Assembly: GCF_003004665.1 (NCBI RefSeq) | Contig: NZ_MUHY01000001.1 | Location: 124,001-188,000, forward strand | DNA length: 64,000 bases | Source: Candidatus Pandoraea novymonadis | Lineage (GTDB): Bacteria; Pseudomonadota; Gammaproteobacteria; Burkholderiales; Burkholderiaceae | Direction of reading: 5' to 3' | In this document: piece by piece, positions 29,430 through 39,330 of the stretch | Layout: each line of letters opens with the position of its first letter | How positions within the stretch are numbered: the first letter of the stretch is position 1 | Position numbers and translations under genes: made by a program | Notes under the pieces: generated by a model | Seen by the model: the letters and a program-made list of their open reading frames with translations, nothing else | Databases searched by the model: none | Told to the model about the DNA's origin: nothing

Positions 29430-29747
29430 AAATTGAGATTAAATAATCAAGAGGCCTACTTGTAACGGAGTTACAAGATATAGATGACGTTTTCGCTGTA
29501 TCTTATCCCTTTGGGTTGAAGAGTTACATGACCTGATGATTGACATTTTAATAATATATTAATTGCACAGCAGTTTCTTACTCATTTGAACTCTAGTGCT
29601 TCAATTTAAATATTGATTCCACTTGTATACTCTAGATTTTCTAATCTACGACCCTGATTTGAATGTAGAAAAATCTGCTAAATTGAATGTTAATTTTGGT
29701 ATACAACTTCATATCTTTTTTTAAAATTGTACGTTTTTTACTGATTG
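29430..29747. other. Gap where rpoS would be expected
   Basis: No sigma-factor residues or other coding frame were recognised behind nlpD. A small perfect hairpin CTTGTAAC-GGA-GTTACAAG (29459-29477) lies 30 bases after the nlpD stop; it lacks a T run, so it may be a weak or rho-assisted end. The rest is AT-rich. Confidence 0.45.
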
Positions 29748-30548
29748 ATGACAGCTCCTACACTAGTTTTTGATATTGAAACTATTCCGGATGTAGATGG
29801 TTTACGCAGTCTTGAAGCTTCATATTCCCAACTTTCGGATGATGTTGTTGCTGAGGCAGCATTTGCTGCCCGTCGCGAGAAGGTTGGGCATGATTTTTTG
29901 CCGCTACATTTGCAACGTATTGTTGCTATTTCTTGTGTTTTTCGAGATCGTGATGAATTTCGTGTGAAATCTATTGGTACTCTTGAAGATGATGAGGTGA
30001 CACTGGTAAGTGGATTCTATCGAACGATAGAAAAGTATACACCTCAACTCGTTTCTTGGAATGGTAGTGGGTTTGATTTACCGGTTCTGCACTATAGAGG
30101 GATGATCTACGGTGTACAAGCGTTTCGTTATTGGGAAATGGGCGATGCCGATCGTGAATTCAAATGGAATAACTACATCAGTCGTTATCATCGGCGTCAT
30201 CTCGATTTAATGAATTTTCTGGCTATGCATCAGGCGCGTGCGAGTGTGTCATTGGACGATCTTGCGAAGCTCTGCGGGTTTCCTGGCAAGTTAGGTATGG
30301 ACGGTGGCAAAGTGTGGGAAGCCTTTCAGCAAGGTAAACTTGCTGAAATTAGAAATTATTGTGAGACGGATGTTGTGAATACGTATCTCTTGTATTGTCG
30401 ATTTCAGCTCATGCGAGGTGGGCTAAAGATGTCAGAGTATGAAAAAGAAATTCAACTCGTTAAACATACATTAAAGGTCCAAGTTGGACTACACTGGAAG
30501 GAATATTTGGCTGCTTGGCATGATGAGCCAAGCAATACTTCATTTTGA
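29748..30548 (+). CDS. Predicted 3'-5' exonuclease of the PolB-like family
   Basis: A 266-residue RNase H-fold protein. The DEDDy-type metal residues are visible: VFDIETIPD (residues 7-15, Asp and Glu of motif I), SWNGSGFDLPVLHYRG (motif II) and NYCETDVVNTYLLYCRF (motif III). It corresponds to the stand-alone PolB-like exonucleases of Proteobacteria, whose substrate is not known to me. ATG 29748 directly follows an in-frame TTG. In Burkholderia this gene lies near nlpD/rpoS with an rRNA methyltransferase; here nothing intact follows. Confidence 0.85.
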   Translation: MTAPTLVFDIETIPDVDGLRSLEASYSQLSDDVVAEAAFAARREKVGHDFLPLHLQRIVAISCVFRDRDEFRVKSIGTLEDDEVTLVSGFYRTIEKYTPQLVSWNGSGFDLPVLHYRGMIYGVQAFRYWEMGDADREFKWNNYISRYHRRHLDLMNFLAMHQARASVSLDDLAKLCGFPGKLGMDGGKVWEAFQQGKLAEIRNYCETDVVNTYLLYCRFQLMRGGLKMSEYEKEIQLVKHTLKVQVGLHWKEYLAAWHDEPSNTSF

Positions 30549-30938
30549 ATGAGATTTTTTTGAGTGTATTGCTTACGGATACTGGCAATCCTCATTCAAA
30601 TAGCCAACTTTTCTAATTTCCACTATCGATAGTCTTCGGTTCGATCGATTATATAGCTTTTGAAACTCATGATCCTCGCGTTTAATTTTGGATATATCTG
30701 CGAAAAGAGTAGGCATCACAGTGTCTTTCTATCTATCTAAGCGATGTTACTGTGAGGTGAGATGCTAAATCTGTTTAATTTGATTATTTCTAACTGTTAA
30801 ATTTTATTGTAGGTACCAATTGTGTTAGGGGACTGAAAAATGGCAGGACATCTGTAGAGTGGGTGGACTCATGAAAATTCGCAAAGTTAATGGTATCTAT
30901 CTTAAAGATTCGTCATTTCCGTGATAATAAGGCAAGGG
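30549..30938. other. Gap between the exonuclease and the BI-1/YccA gene
   Basis: Nearly 400 AT-rich bases between convergent genes with no gene, RNA or good terminator recognised. Confidence 0.45.
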
Positions 30939-31640
30939 TTAGCTGCGATTTCCACCGAAAATGCCAAGGATCGATAGCAGATTGGCGAAGACATTATACA
31001 GATCGAGGTAGATGGCTAATGTTGCTGTTATATAGTTGGTCTCGCCTTTATTAACAACACGCTGCACATCGAAAAGGATGTAGGCTGAGAAGATTGCAAT
31101 TGCCAAGGTCGATACCGTCAGCGTTAGGGCAGGCAGTTGAAGCCAAATGTTGGCAACTGAGGAAATTAATATTAGCATAACACCTACGAACAACCACTTT
31201 GACATGTTACTGAAGTCGCGCTTGCTCACAGTTGCAATGCTCGCCATTACGCCAAAAATTGTCGCTGTGCCGCCAAATGCCGTCATAATGAGCGTAGCAC
31301 CATTGACGTAACCTAAAATGTGGCCAAGCAATGGCGTTAACATAATGCCCATGAAGAAGGTGAAGCCAAGCAATAATACAACACCAACGCCACTATGCTT
31401 GAATTTTTCTATCGCAGACATAATACAGAAAGCAACCACTAGGAATCCGACTGCTCTGATTATTGGGGCGGCTGCGAAGTGCATCAAACCATATCTCACC
31501 CCTATCCATGCTCCAACGACTGTTGGTAGCATAGATAACGCAAGGAGCCAGTAAGTGTTGCGTAATACGCGATTATGTGTGCGAACGCTTGTATTTTTAT
31601 TACTGAGACTTTGACTAAAATTCTGAAAATCCTGGTTCAT
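30939..31640 (-). CDS. yccA: Bax inhibitor-1/YccA family membrane protein
   Basis: A 233-residue protein with about seven transmembrane helices and a hydrophilic N-terminus of some 30 residues. Typical family blocks are LRNTYWLLALSMLPTVVGAW near the start and the ending SAYILFDVQRVV with YLDLYNVFANLLSILGIFGG. In E. coli YccA modulates the FtsH-HflKC protease; hflK and hflC are about 11 kb away here, so the same partnership is plausible. ATG 31640 with AGAGGA upstream fixes the start; an ATG at 31664 would lie before the Shine-Dalgarno. Divergent from ndk. Confidence 0.9.
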   Translation of the reverse strand: MNQDFQNFSQSLSNKNTSVRTHNRVLRNTYWLLALSMLPTVVGAWIGVRYGLMHFAAAPIIRAVGFLVVAFCIMSAIEKFKHSGVGVVLLLGFTFFMGIMLTPLLGHILGYVNGATLIMTAFGGTATIFGVMASIATVSKRDFSNMSKWLFVGVMLILISSVANIWLQLPALTLTVSTLAIAIFSAYILFDVQRVVNKGETNYITATLAIYLDLYNVFANLLSILGIFGGNRS

Positions 31641-31856
31641 ATATTTTCCTCTGCAAGTGAACACTCGATGCTAATTTTGAGTGAGGGAAATTGAACAACT
31701 TTCCCTTTGTCACAAAAGACACGTTATGCCTTGTGCAAACAAGGAAGAATCTCGATCAAAAAAGCAAACAGTCGAACCAAGCAAATTATAACAGCCTTCG
31801 TGATAGAATGCCGAGCTGTTTATTGCCTCATATTTGATTAATTTTTGGAGTTTTTT

Positions 31857-32282
31857 ATGGCGATTGAACGCACATTGTCGATTATTAAGCCCGATGCTGT
31901 TGCCAAGAACGTGATTGGACAGATTTACAGTCGTTTTGAAAACGCAGGATTAAAGATTGCAGCGGCAAAGTTCGTTCAGCTCTCGCGTGAGGAAGCCGAG
32001 CAATTCTACATTATTCACAGTTCACGCTTATTTTTTAATGATTTGGTCCAATTTATGATTTCGGGTCCGGTTATGGTCCAAGTACTCGAAGGCGAAAACG
32101 CGATTTCCAAGAATCGTGAGTTGATGGGTGCGACGAATCCGAAGGAAGCTGCTGTGGGCACGATTCGTGCCGATTTTGCAGATAGCATTGATGCCAACGC
32201 GGTGCATGGTTCTGATGCAGCAGAAACAGCTGCATTTGAAGTGTCGTTCTTCTTCCCGGGGCTGAATGTCTACTCCCGCTAA
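31857..32282 (+). CDS. ndk: Nucleoside diphosphate kinase
   Basis: A 141-residue enzyme equilibrating nucleoside triphosphate pools. The N-terminus [17 protein letters not shown] and the phospho-His in [20 protein letters not shown] (His near residue 117) are standard. The loop usually reading RPFF is SRLFF here, a mild departure. ATG 31857 with GGAG seven bases upstream is used, not a TTG at 31845. It starts the + strand block that runs to purA. Confidence 0.97.
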   Translation: MAIERTLSIIKPDAVAKNVIGQIYSRFENAGLKIAAAKFVQLSREEAEQFYIIHSSRLFFNDLVQFMISGPVMVQVLEGENAISKNRELMGATNPKEAAVGTIRADFADSIDANAVHGSDAAETAAFEVSFFFPGLNVYSR

Positions 32283-32328
32283 ACGGAATCAGATATTTCA
32301 CAATCTTTGATGGAATAAATAAGATGTT

Positions 32329-33444
32329 ATGACCGAATCGCTAAAGAATCTATTTGATTACGATCCAGATAGGCTTATCGCGTATTTCGAGTCTCTTAAC
32401 GAAAAGCCTTTTCGTGCGCGCCAGTTGCAGCGGTGGATTCACCAGATTGGAGTGGTTGATTTTGGAAGCATGACCGATTTAGCAAAACCGCTGCGGGAAA
32501 AACTCAGTACGCGTGCGGAGTTTCGTGTCCCTCGAGTAATCACTGATCACACATCTATCGATGGTACGCGAAAATGGTTGCTCGATGTGGGTCAGGGTAA
32601 TGCGATCGAAACTGTCTATATCCCAGAGGAAACGCGTGGCACACTTTGTATTTCTTCTCAAGCTGGATGTGCAGTCAATTGTCGTTTTTGTTCGACAGGA
32701 AAACAGGGCTTTTCGCGTAATCTCACGATGGGTGAAATCATTGGACAACTGTGGATGGCGGAGTTCTCACTGCGCAAATCTCTCGGCAGTCATGCCAGAC
32801 AGCCACGTGTGGTCACCAACGTGGTGATGATGGGTATGGGAGAGCCATTGCTTAATTTTGAGCCTGTTGTAGGTTCGATGCATTTAATGTTGGACGACAA
32901 CGCCTATGGATTGTCACGTCGTCGTGTCACGCTGTCGACGTCTGGGGTTGTTCCGATGATGGACCGGCTTGGATCTGAATTGCCAGTGGCGCTCGCGGTT
33001 TCGTTACATGCGCCAAATGATTTGCTACGTGATTGCTTGGTGCCACTTAACAAGAAATATCCATTGCGAGAATTAATGGGTGCGTGTACCCGCTATGTAG
33101 AAGTTGCCCCTCGAGGTTTTATTACGTTTGAATACTGCATGCTCGACGGTATTAATGATTCGGAAGCGCATGCAAGACAGCTGGTGGCGTTGACGCGTGA
33201 TGTCCCTAGCAAGTTTAATTTGATTCCTTTTAATCCATTTCCTGGCTCGGGTTTGTTGTGTTCTCAGGATTCTCAAATCCGAAGATTTTCTCAGATTTTA
33301 CTGGAAGCAGGGCTCGTGACAACTATTCGAAAGACCAGAGGTGATGATATTGATGCGGCTTGTGGGCAACTGGCTGGAGAAGTGCAGGACCGCACACGTT
33401 TGGTACAACGTGGTAAATTTGGTCAAATTCCTCTTGACGTGTAG
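32329..33444 (+). CDS. rlmN: Dual-specificity 23S rRNA/tRNA (adenine-C2)-methyltransferase
   Basis: A 371-residue radical SAM enzyme methylating A2503 of 23S rRNA and A37 of some tRNAs. The cluster-binding CxxxCxxC is Cys114, Cys118 and Cys121 in [15 protein letters not shown]; the second mechanistic Cys lies in [12 protein letters not shown] near residue 343. GMGEPLLNF and [12 protein letters not shown] are family blocks. ATG 32329. In Burkholderia a pilF-type TPR gene separates rlmN from rodZ; here 266 non-coding bases remain. Confidence 0.97.
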   Translation: MTESLKNLFDYDPDRLIAYFESLNEKPFRARQLQRWIHQIGVVDFGSMTDLAKPLREKLSTRAEFRVPRVITDHTSIDGTRKWLLDVGQGNAIETVYIPEETRGTLCISSQAGCAVNCRFCSTGKQGFSRNLTMGEIIGQLWMAEFSLRKSLGSHARQPRVVTNVVMMGMGEPLLNFEPVVGSMHLMLDDNAYGLSRRRVTLSTSGVVPMMDRLGSELPVALAVSLHAPNDLLRDCLVPLNKKYPLRELMGACTRYVEVAPRGFITFEYCMLDGINDSEAHARQLVALTRDVPSKFNLIPFNPFPGSGLLCSQDSQIRRFSQILLEAGLVTTIRKTRGDDIDAACGQLAGEVQDRTRLVQRGKFGQIPLDV

Positions 33445-33710
33445 TTTTATGAGATTGTGTGGTCATATTTCGATGATGCAGAGGGGGTTGATTGATGCTG
33501 TTTTATGTGTTGATTTTTTCTTTACTGCAGTTATACGAATTTCGAATGAGGCACTGCTTATCAATTTCGAACTGCCATTTCGATAGTTCCATCAAGCACT
33601 GTAGAGTTCCGTTCAGGTGATTATTCGTGGAGAATTTTCGAACTTTCTTTGCTTCATCAGTATATCTTCTAAGCTTTCTATGACGGCTGCTTATGAATGG
33701 GGGCTTATCG

Positions 33711-34622
33711 ATGGATAAGCGAGACCAGATTGAAGTTAATGAGAAATCTGAACCGGTAGGTGCAAATTTTGAGAGAAGTCTCGCTGATGTGGCCACTGAG
33801 GTGGGCGTCCAACTTATGGTACTGCGTCAAGTACGTGGTATTTGTATAGAAGAGGTCGCAGCGAGACTTAAAGTCTCACCATTAAAGCTTCGATGTTTGG
33901 AATCTGGGGAATGGGATACCTTGCCGGAGATCTCTTTTCTCCAAGGTGTTGTGCGGGGTTACGCTCGTATCGTTGGCGCTAATCCGATGGAGCTAATCGA
34001 GCCGTTGCGTCCATTTCGCCATTCGAATGCTTTCATGCCGCCCCCTGCATTGGACGATTCTAGCATTTACACAACAATTCCCTTCCGTTCTTCAGCTTTT
34101 TCTTCTGCAGTGAAATGGCTTTGGATGCTAGTAGTGATAGGGGGAATTGTGGCAGGTGTTATTGGATACTTCATCAGGCATGATAATCACAAATTGATTG
34201 AGTTAGACAGTCAGCGTGTGATGGCTAATTCTGATTTAATCACTTACCCAGATTTATTGCATGAGATGATAACTGCTGCGAGTGGTTTCGTGAGCTCGAT
34301 GTCGGTGGCTTCTTTACCAGTTCGTATGGTCGAGCCAATAGAACTGCCATCAGATGTTACGCTGAATAATGGGGCTATGAATAGGGGAAATCTGATCTTG
34401 AGCCTCAAGGCTGATAGTTGGGTTGAAGTGCGTCAGAGTGATGGCAGTGTGCTACTTTCACAATTGCTCAGTGGAGGTGATGTCCAGGACATCACAGGAG
34501 ATGTCCCTTTGAAGGTCGTAATCGGTAATGTCTATGGTGTTGAGCACGCTCAGTTCAATGGCCAACCTCTTGAATTGAAAGCTAACAATGTTGGCAATGT
34601 AGTACGCCTTACATTGCAGTAA
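33711..34622 (+). CDS. rodZ: RodZ-like cytoskeletal membrane protein with HTH domain
   Basis: A protein of about 303 residues that links MreB to the membrane in rod-shaped cells. Domains: an N-terminal helix-turn-helix at about residues 20-95 (LRQVRGICIEEVAARLKVSPLKLR, ESGEWDTLPEISFLQGVVRGYA), one transmembrane helix near 138-157 (WLWMLVVIGGIVAGVIGYF), and a C-terminal DUF4115-type beta domain near 225-300 (SWVEVRQSDGSVLLSQLLSGG). ATG 33711 has GGGGG seven bases upstream; ATG 33693 would add six residues. Translated just before ispG, as in Burkholderia. Suggests that the cell is still rod-forming. Confidence 0.87.
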   Translation: MDKRDQIEVNEKSEPVGANFERSLADVATEVGVQLMVLRQVRGICIEEVAARLKVSPLKLRCLESGEWDTLPEISFLQGVVRGYARIVGANPMELIEPLRPFRHSNAFMPPPALDDSSIYTTIPFRSSAFSSAVKWLWMLVVIGGIVAGVIGYFIRHDNHKLIELDSQRVMANSDLITYPDLLHEMITAASGFVSSMSVASLPVRMVEPIELPSDVTLNNGAMNRGNLILSLKADSWVEVRQSDGSVLLSQLLSGGDVQDITGDVPLKVVIGNVYGVEHAQFNGQPLELKANNVGNVVRLTLQ

Positions 34623-34643
34623 GGCGTAGTCGTGAGAGAAATT

Positions 34644-35933
34644 ATGACTTCTATGGAATGCATGCCAATTATTGCTGGGTCAGTCACGCGTCGTAAGACT
34701 CGGCAGGTTGCCATCAGTTGGGATGGTAATCTCGTGACGGTTGGGGGAGATGCGCCTATTCGTATTCAGTCAATGACAAATACTGAAACTACTGATGTGA
34801 TTGCTACGGCTATTCAGGTTAAGCAGTTGGCACAGGCTGGATCAGAGTTGGTGCGCATTACCGTTAACACACCAGAAGCAGCAGCTGCAGTTCCTCTGAT
34901 TCGAGAGCAACTCGATCGGATGGATATTAATGTGCCCTTGATTGGCGATTTTCATTACAACGGTCATATGCTGTTGACAAATTTTTCAGCTTGTGCAGAG
35001 GCTCTTTCAAAATATCGAATTAATCCTGGTAATGTTGGACAAGGTAAAAAGCGTGATACGCAGTATGCGCAGATGATTGAGGTGGCGTGTAAGTACGATA
35101 AGCCTGTGAGAATTGGCGTGAATTGGGGAAGTCTTGATCCCTTGTTACTTGCTCGCATTATGGATGAAAATGCTCAGCGTGTGAAACCTTGGAATGCACA
35201 AAGTCTGATGTATGAGGCACTGATTACATCAGCCACCGAATCCGCACTCCGTGCGCAGGATATTGGTTTGGCAGCTGATCATATTTTGTTATCTTGTAAG
35301 GTGAGTGGAGTGCAGGACCTGATCGCGTTGTACCGTGAATTATCAAGGCGCTGCGATTATGCATTGCATCTTGGTTTGACCGAGGCCGGTATGGGATCAA
35401 AGGGCATTGTGGCATCGACCGCGGCGTTGTCCGTTCTTCTTCAAGAAGGAATTGGGGATACCATTCGGGTTTCATTGACTCCTGAGCCAGATGGAGTCCG
35501 GACCGTGGAAGTTCTTGTCGCACAGGAGATTTTGCAGACCATGGCCCTTAGGGCATTTTCACCCATGGTTATCTCGTGTCCTGGCTGTGGACGCACGACA
35601 AGTAATCTTTTTCAAACGTTAGCATCAAAAATTCAGATTTATCTGCGCGAGCAAATGCCGGTTTGGAAGCTTAAATTTCGTGGTGTTGAGAACATGCATG
35701 TGGCGGTGATGGGTTGCATTGTTAACGGCCCTGGCGAGTCGAAGTATGCGAACATCGGTATTAGTTTGCCGGGATCTGGCGAATCACCAGCAGCTCCTGT
35801 TTTTGTTGATGGACAAAAAATATGTACCTTGCGTGGTGACGACATTGCTGAATCGTTTCAGGAAATCATTGAGGATTACGTGAAGACTCGATATGCACCA
35901 GAGATTCCACTGGAGCAATTAAAAAAAGGTTAA
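34644..35933 (+). CDS. ispG: (E)-4-hydroxy-3-methylbut-2-enyl-diphosphate synthase
   Basis: A 429-residue [4Fe-4S] enzyme of the non-mevalonate isoprenoid pathway. The N-terminal TIM-barrel holds [13 protein letters not shown] and [14 protein letters not shown]; the C-terminal cluster domain has CPGCGRTT and [14 protein letters not shown] 34644 with a GAGAGAA stretch upstream is favoured over GTG 34632. The stop is followed after 11 bases by hisS; rodZ is 21 bases upstream, so the three are probably one transcript. Confidence 0.96.
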   Translation: MTSMECMPIIAGSVTRRKTRQVAISWDGNLVTVGGDAPIRIQSMTNTETTDVIATAIQVKQLAQAGSELVRITVNTPEAAAAVPLIREQLDRMDINVPLIGDFHYNGHMLLTNFSACAEALSKYRINPGNVGQGKKRDTQYAQMIEVACKYDKPVRIGVNWGSLDPLLLARIMDENAQRVKPWNAQSLMYEALITSATESALRAQDIGLAADHILLSCKVSGVQDLIALYRELSRRCDYALHLGLTEAGMGSKGIVASTAALSVLLQEGIGDTIRVSLTPEPDGVRTVEVLVAQEILQTMALRAFSPMVISCPGCGRTTSNLFQTLASKIQIYLREQMPVWKLKFRGVENMHVAVMGCIVNGPGESKYANIGISLPGSGESPAAPVFVDGQKICTLRGDDIAESFQEIIEDYVKTRYAPEIPLEQLKKG

Positions 35934-35944
35934 AAGATTTGACT

Positions 35945-37357
35945 ATGTGTGAAGCAAAGCAAGATCGCATCAGCAGGTTGACTGGCATAAAAGGTATGAA
36001 TGATATCCTGCCGCAGGATGAGTCGCTGTGGGATTTTTTTGAAGAAACCGTGCGTGCTATATTACGTGCTTACGGCTATCAGCATATCCGCACGCCGATT
36101 CTTGAGCAGACACAATTATTCTTGCATGGTCTTGGTCAAGTGACTGACATTGTTGAGAAGGAAATGTACAGTTTTACTGACATTCTTAATGGCCAAAAGC
36201 TCACTATGCGTCCAGAGAATACTGCCGCTGTGGTGCGTGCTGCGTTGGAGCACAATCTCCTGTATAGCGGTCCGCAGCGTTTGTGGTATTTTGGTCCAAT
36301 GTTTCGTCATGAAAAGCCACAGCGTGGCCGCTATCGCCAGTTTCATCAACTTGGACTGGAAGCTCTTGGTTTTGCAGGTCCGGACGTAGATGTTGAGATT
36401 ATTCTTATATGTCAGAGGTTATGGGACGATCTTGGATTAACTGGTATTCATCTTGAACTAAATTCATTAGGTCAAGCGGAAGAGCGCGCAGTGTATCGTC
36501 AAGATTTGATGGCTTATTTTGAGAATCACATTGAATATCTTGATGAAGACAGTAAACGCCGTTTGTATACAAATCCATTGCGCATACTAGATTCGAAGAA
36601 TCCAGCAATTCAATTGCTCCTGGAAGGAGCACCACAGTTAATCAACTATCTTGGAGCTTCTTCGAAGCAGCATTTTGAAGAGGTGCAGTCCTTGCTTAAG
36701 GCAAATAATGTTCCTTTTAAGATTAATCCACACCTTATACGCGGACTGGATTATTATAATCTGACAGTTTTTGAGTGGATAACGGATAAGCTTGGTGCAC
36801 AAGGTACAGTTGCGGGTGGTGGTCGTTATGATTCATTGATCGAACAACTTGGTGGCGATTCCACGCCAGCGTGTGGTTGGGCAATAGGGGTTGAACGTAT
36901 TTTGGAGCTGCTTCGCGAAGCAGCTTTGGTGCCTCAGATGGAAAGCTGCGACGTATACGTTGTTCATCATGGAGAAATGGCTGTTGCACCTGCATTGATT
37001 GCGGCTGAGCGCATGCGTGATGCGGGACTTAATGTTCTTTTCCACTGTAGTCCCGCCGGTAAGAGCAGTAGTTTTAAATCGCAGATGAAGCGTGCGGATT
37101 CTAGTCGTGCTGCGTTTGCTGTTATTTTCGGTGAAAATGAGGTTATTGATGGAGCTGCGGTAGTTAAGCATCTTCGTGCTACCAACGAAAAAAATAATCA
37201 GACTCGTGTAGCATTCGATATGTTGACTGAGTACCTGATGGATGCAATTGTTTCCTCTGCAAAGAGGCCAGTGAATAGAACAGCATTCCCTCAAGAAGTG
37301 AGAGAGACTTCCAATGAAGTCCGGATAGCATCCATGGAGTCTACTCATAGTGAATGA
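35945..37357 (+). CDS. hisS: Histidine-tRNA ligase
   Basis: A 470-residue class II synthetase. Motif 1 lies around [15 protein letters not shown], motif 2 in [19 protein letters not shown], the HisA signature in [13 protein letters not shown], and motif 3 in [13 protein letters not shown]; the anticodon-binding domain follows ([19 protein letters not shown]). After the usual end near residue 440, a hydrophilic extension of some 30 residues follows ([19 protein letters not shown]). ATG 35945 is chosen over TTG 35939; AAAAGG within the end of ispG serves as Shine-Dalgarno. hisZ, a HisRS paralogue, lies 7.5 kb downstream. Confidence 0.96.
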   Translation: MCEAKQDRISRLTGIKGMNDILPQDESLWDFFEETVRAILRAYGYQHIRTPILEQTQLFLHGLGQVTDIVEKEMYSFTDILNGQKLTMRPENTAAVVRAALEHNLLYSGPQRLWYFGPMFRHEKPQRGRYRQFHQLGLEALGFAGPDVDVEIILICQRLWDDLGLTGIHLELNSLGQAEERAVYRQDLMAYFENHIEYLDEDSKRRLYTNPLRILDSKNPAIQLLLEGAPQLINYLGASSKQHFEEVQSLLKANNVPFKINPHLIRGLDYYNLTVFEWITDKLGAQGTVAGGGRYDSLIEQLGGDSTPACGWAIGVERILELLREAALVPQMESCDVYVVHHGEMAVAPALIAAERMRDAGLNVLFHCSPAGKSSSFKSQMKRADSSRAAFAVIFGENEVIDGAAVVKHLRATNEKNNQTRVAFDMLTEYLMDAIVSSAKRPVNRTAFPQEVRETSNEVRIASMESTHSE

Positions 37358-37386
37358 TTTCTAGGAATTCATCAGGAGCATAAGGA

Positions 37387-38016
37387 ATGGACAATCATCA
37401 GGAAGATCAACAGATCCAGAAAATCAAGGCATGGTACGCGCGATGTGGTAAAAATATCATTTGGATCTTCATCCTAATTATTTTAGCTTTTGTCGGTTGG
37501 AATCTTAGTCGTTACCTTGAGCATAAGCAGGTAGTCAAAGCGCGTGTCTTATATGGAGCTTTGAACAAAGCTGTAGACCAAAATGATAAGAAACAGGTTG
37601 CGCGGATTGTGCTCGATATGGAAGATAAGTTTAGGAATATCGCTTATGCGAAGATGACGGCGCTACTCGCAGCGAAAATTCTTGATGGATCTGGCGACTC
37701 TGTGGCTTCGAAGAAGCACTTGCAATGGGTTATTGAAGGTTCAAAGGATAATGAATATCGGCAACTTGCGAAGCTCCGGTTGGCGGGTTTGTTGTTAGAT
37801 CAAAAAGAGTATGAGGAAGGTTTGAAGGTGCTTAGTAGTGTCCCATCACCTTCGTTTATAGGTTTGTTTGAGGATCGTCGTGGTGATTTGCTTGCCGCAC
37901 AGGATAAAATTGAAGCTGCCCGTATAGCGTATAAACTTTCGCTCGAGAAATTGGATACAAAAGAAGTGTCGCTTCGTGAATTTATTCAGTTCAAACTAGA
38001 TGCTTTGGGTGGCTAA
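37387..38016 (+). CDS. yfgM: YfgM-type ancillary SecYEG/periplasmic chaperone protein
   Basis: A 209-residue single-pass membrane protein: cytoplasmic N-terminus, a transmembrane helix at about residues 22-42 (KNIIWIFILIILAFVGWN), then a periplasmic TPR-like helical domain (KHLQWVIEGSKDNEYRQLAKL; LLLDQKEYEEGLKVLSSV). In E. coli YfgM sits with PpiD at the Sec translocon and passes clients to periplasmic chaperones. It lies between hisS and bamB as in most Beta- and Gammaproteobacteria. ATG 37387 with an AAGGA Shine-Dalgarno. Confidence 0.9.
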   Translation: MDNHQEDQQIQKIKAWYARCGKNIIWIFILIILAFVGWNLSRYLEHKQVVKARVLYGALNKAVDQNDKKQVARIVLDMEDKFRNIAYAKMTALLAAKILDGSGDSVASKKHLQWVIEGSKDNEYRQLAKLRLAGLLLDQKEYEEGLKVLSSVPSPSFIGLFEDRRGDLLAAQDKIEAARIAYKLSLEKLDTKEVSLREFIQFKLDALGG

Positions 38017-38123
38017 ATGTGAACCACTTAGATACTAATTGTGTATAAGCGAGGATCATGATGATCTTTATCGATTTTGATCGATTGATGCTTCCCCCAC
38101 TTAGCAATAGTCTACTAAAGCAT

Positions 38124-39266
38124 ATGTATTATTTCTTTCGATTATTCATTTCTAGCATCATTGCCATGACATTATTTGGAGGATGCGGCCTATTTGTTAG
38201 AAAACCGGTACATGAACAGATGTCATTGATACAGGAGACTCAGCAAGATTTGATGATGCGTCAAATCTGGAGTATTCCCATTGCTAAGGCAGGTCATTAT
38301 GACTTCGCGCCGGTTGTGGTTGGCCATTCAATATTAACTTTGGATGGAAAGGATAGTGTGATTTGTATCGATGCCGATACCGGTGTAAAGACGTGGTCGG
38401 CAAAAATTGGATCTGATATTACTGCTAATCCGGGTAGTGATGGCGACACAACGGTGGTGGCGACAGCTGATGGAAATGTTATTGCTTTAGATAGTAGTGG
38501 TAAACAGATTTGGACTGCGCCTGCTGGTGGCGAAGTGCTCGCTCCACCGCTGGTTGGACGTGGACTCGTTGTTGTGCGTGCAATTAATGGCCGTGTACTG
38601 GCCTTCGATTCTGTTTCGGGTGCTGTGAAATGGATCTACACACAGCCTTCACTGCCATTGATGTTGCGCACATACTCCGGGATGATTTTTCTTGGTGACA
38701 GTGCTGTGGTGGCCAGCTTTCCAGGGGGGAAGCTCGCGGCACTCGATCTTCAAACAGGCCATCCGTTGTGGATTAAATCACTGTCCCATATAAAAAGTAT
38801 AACTGAAATTGAGCTTATGAATGATGTAAGCGGTACTCCAGTACCATTTGGTCAGCAGATATGTGCGTCGACCTTCCAAGGGCGTCTGGTTTGCGTTGAC
38901 GCAATGAACGGTGGCGGCATCTGGGAGCGGGAGTTTTTATCACTTAAACAGATGACACAAGATGATCAAATGGTCGTTGCTGTTAATCCCGATTCTTCGA
39001 TATTTTCATTTTCTGCCAGCGATGGAAAAATATATTGGAAAAACGATCTATTGAAGTGCCGTGGTTTGAGTGCGCCGTTGGCATTTGGTCATTTATTCGT
39101 CGTAGGGGACTTACAAGGTTATGTGCATTTTCTTTCTCGAGATACAGGTGAACTTGTTTTTAGGATGAAGACGAGTAGCGCTGTTAGTACACAACCAGTA
39201 TTAGCAGGACAGACTCTCGTTATTAAGACCTGTGACGGTAATTTGATTGGCTATTATCCCAAATAA
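38124..39266 (+). CDS. bamB: Outer-membrane assembly lipoprotein BamB
   Basis: A 380-residue lipoprotein of the BAM complex with a PQQ-type beta-propeller: repeated blades such as SVICIDADTGVKTWSAKIGSD, NVIALDSSGKQIWTAPAGG, RVLAFDSVSGAVKWIYTQPS and KLAALDLQTGHPLWIKSLS. From ATG 38124 the signal peptide ends in MTLFGGC with the lipidated Cys at residue 21. The frame opens earlier at ATG 38058/38061, which has a GAGG Shine-Dalgarno but would place the Cys at residue 43, too long for a typical lipoprotein signal; I prefer 38124 though its ribosome-binding site is poor. Confidence 0.9.
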   Translation: MYYFFRLFISSIIAMTLFGGCGLFVRKPVHEQMSLIQETQQDLMMRQIWSIPIAKAGHYDFAPVVVGHSILTLDGKDSVICIDADTGVKTWSAKIGSDITANPGSDGDTTVVATADGNVIALDSSGKQIWTAPAGGEVLAPPLVGRGLVVVRAINGRVLAFDSVSGAVKWIYTQPSLPLMLRTYSGMIFLGDSAVVASFPGGKLAALDLQTGHPLWIKSLSHIKSITEIELMNDVSGTPVPFGQQICASTFQGRLVCVDAMNGGGIWEREFLSLKQMTQDDQMVVAVNPDSSIFSFSASDGKIYWKNDLLKCRGLSAPLAFGHLFVVGDLQGYVHFLSRDTGELVFRMKTSSAVSTQPVLAGQTLVIKTCDGNLIGYYPK

Positions 39267-39283
39267 TCAAGCCCTATGTTTTT

Positions 39284-39313
39284 GTGCGCGGCCGGCATGA
39301 ATGTCGGGCGCAC
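39284..39313. repeat. GC-rich hairpin between bamB and der
   Basis: GTGCGC (39284-39289) pairs with GCGCAC (39308-39313), and inside CCGGCAT pairs with ATGTCGG (one G-T pair), with two bulged G. No T run follows. It stands out as a GC-rich island in AT-rich surroundings, 17 bases before the der start, so it may be an mRNA leader structure or an old terminator stem. Confidence 0.55.
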
Positions 39314-39330
39314 TTGTCTAGACTTTGTTT

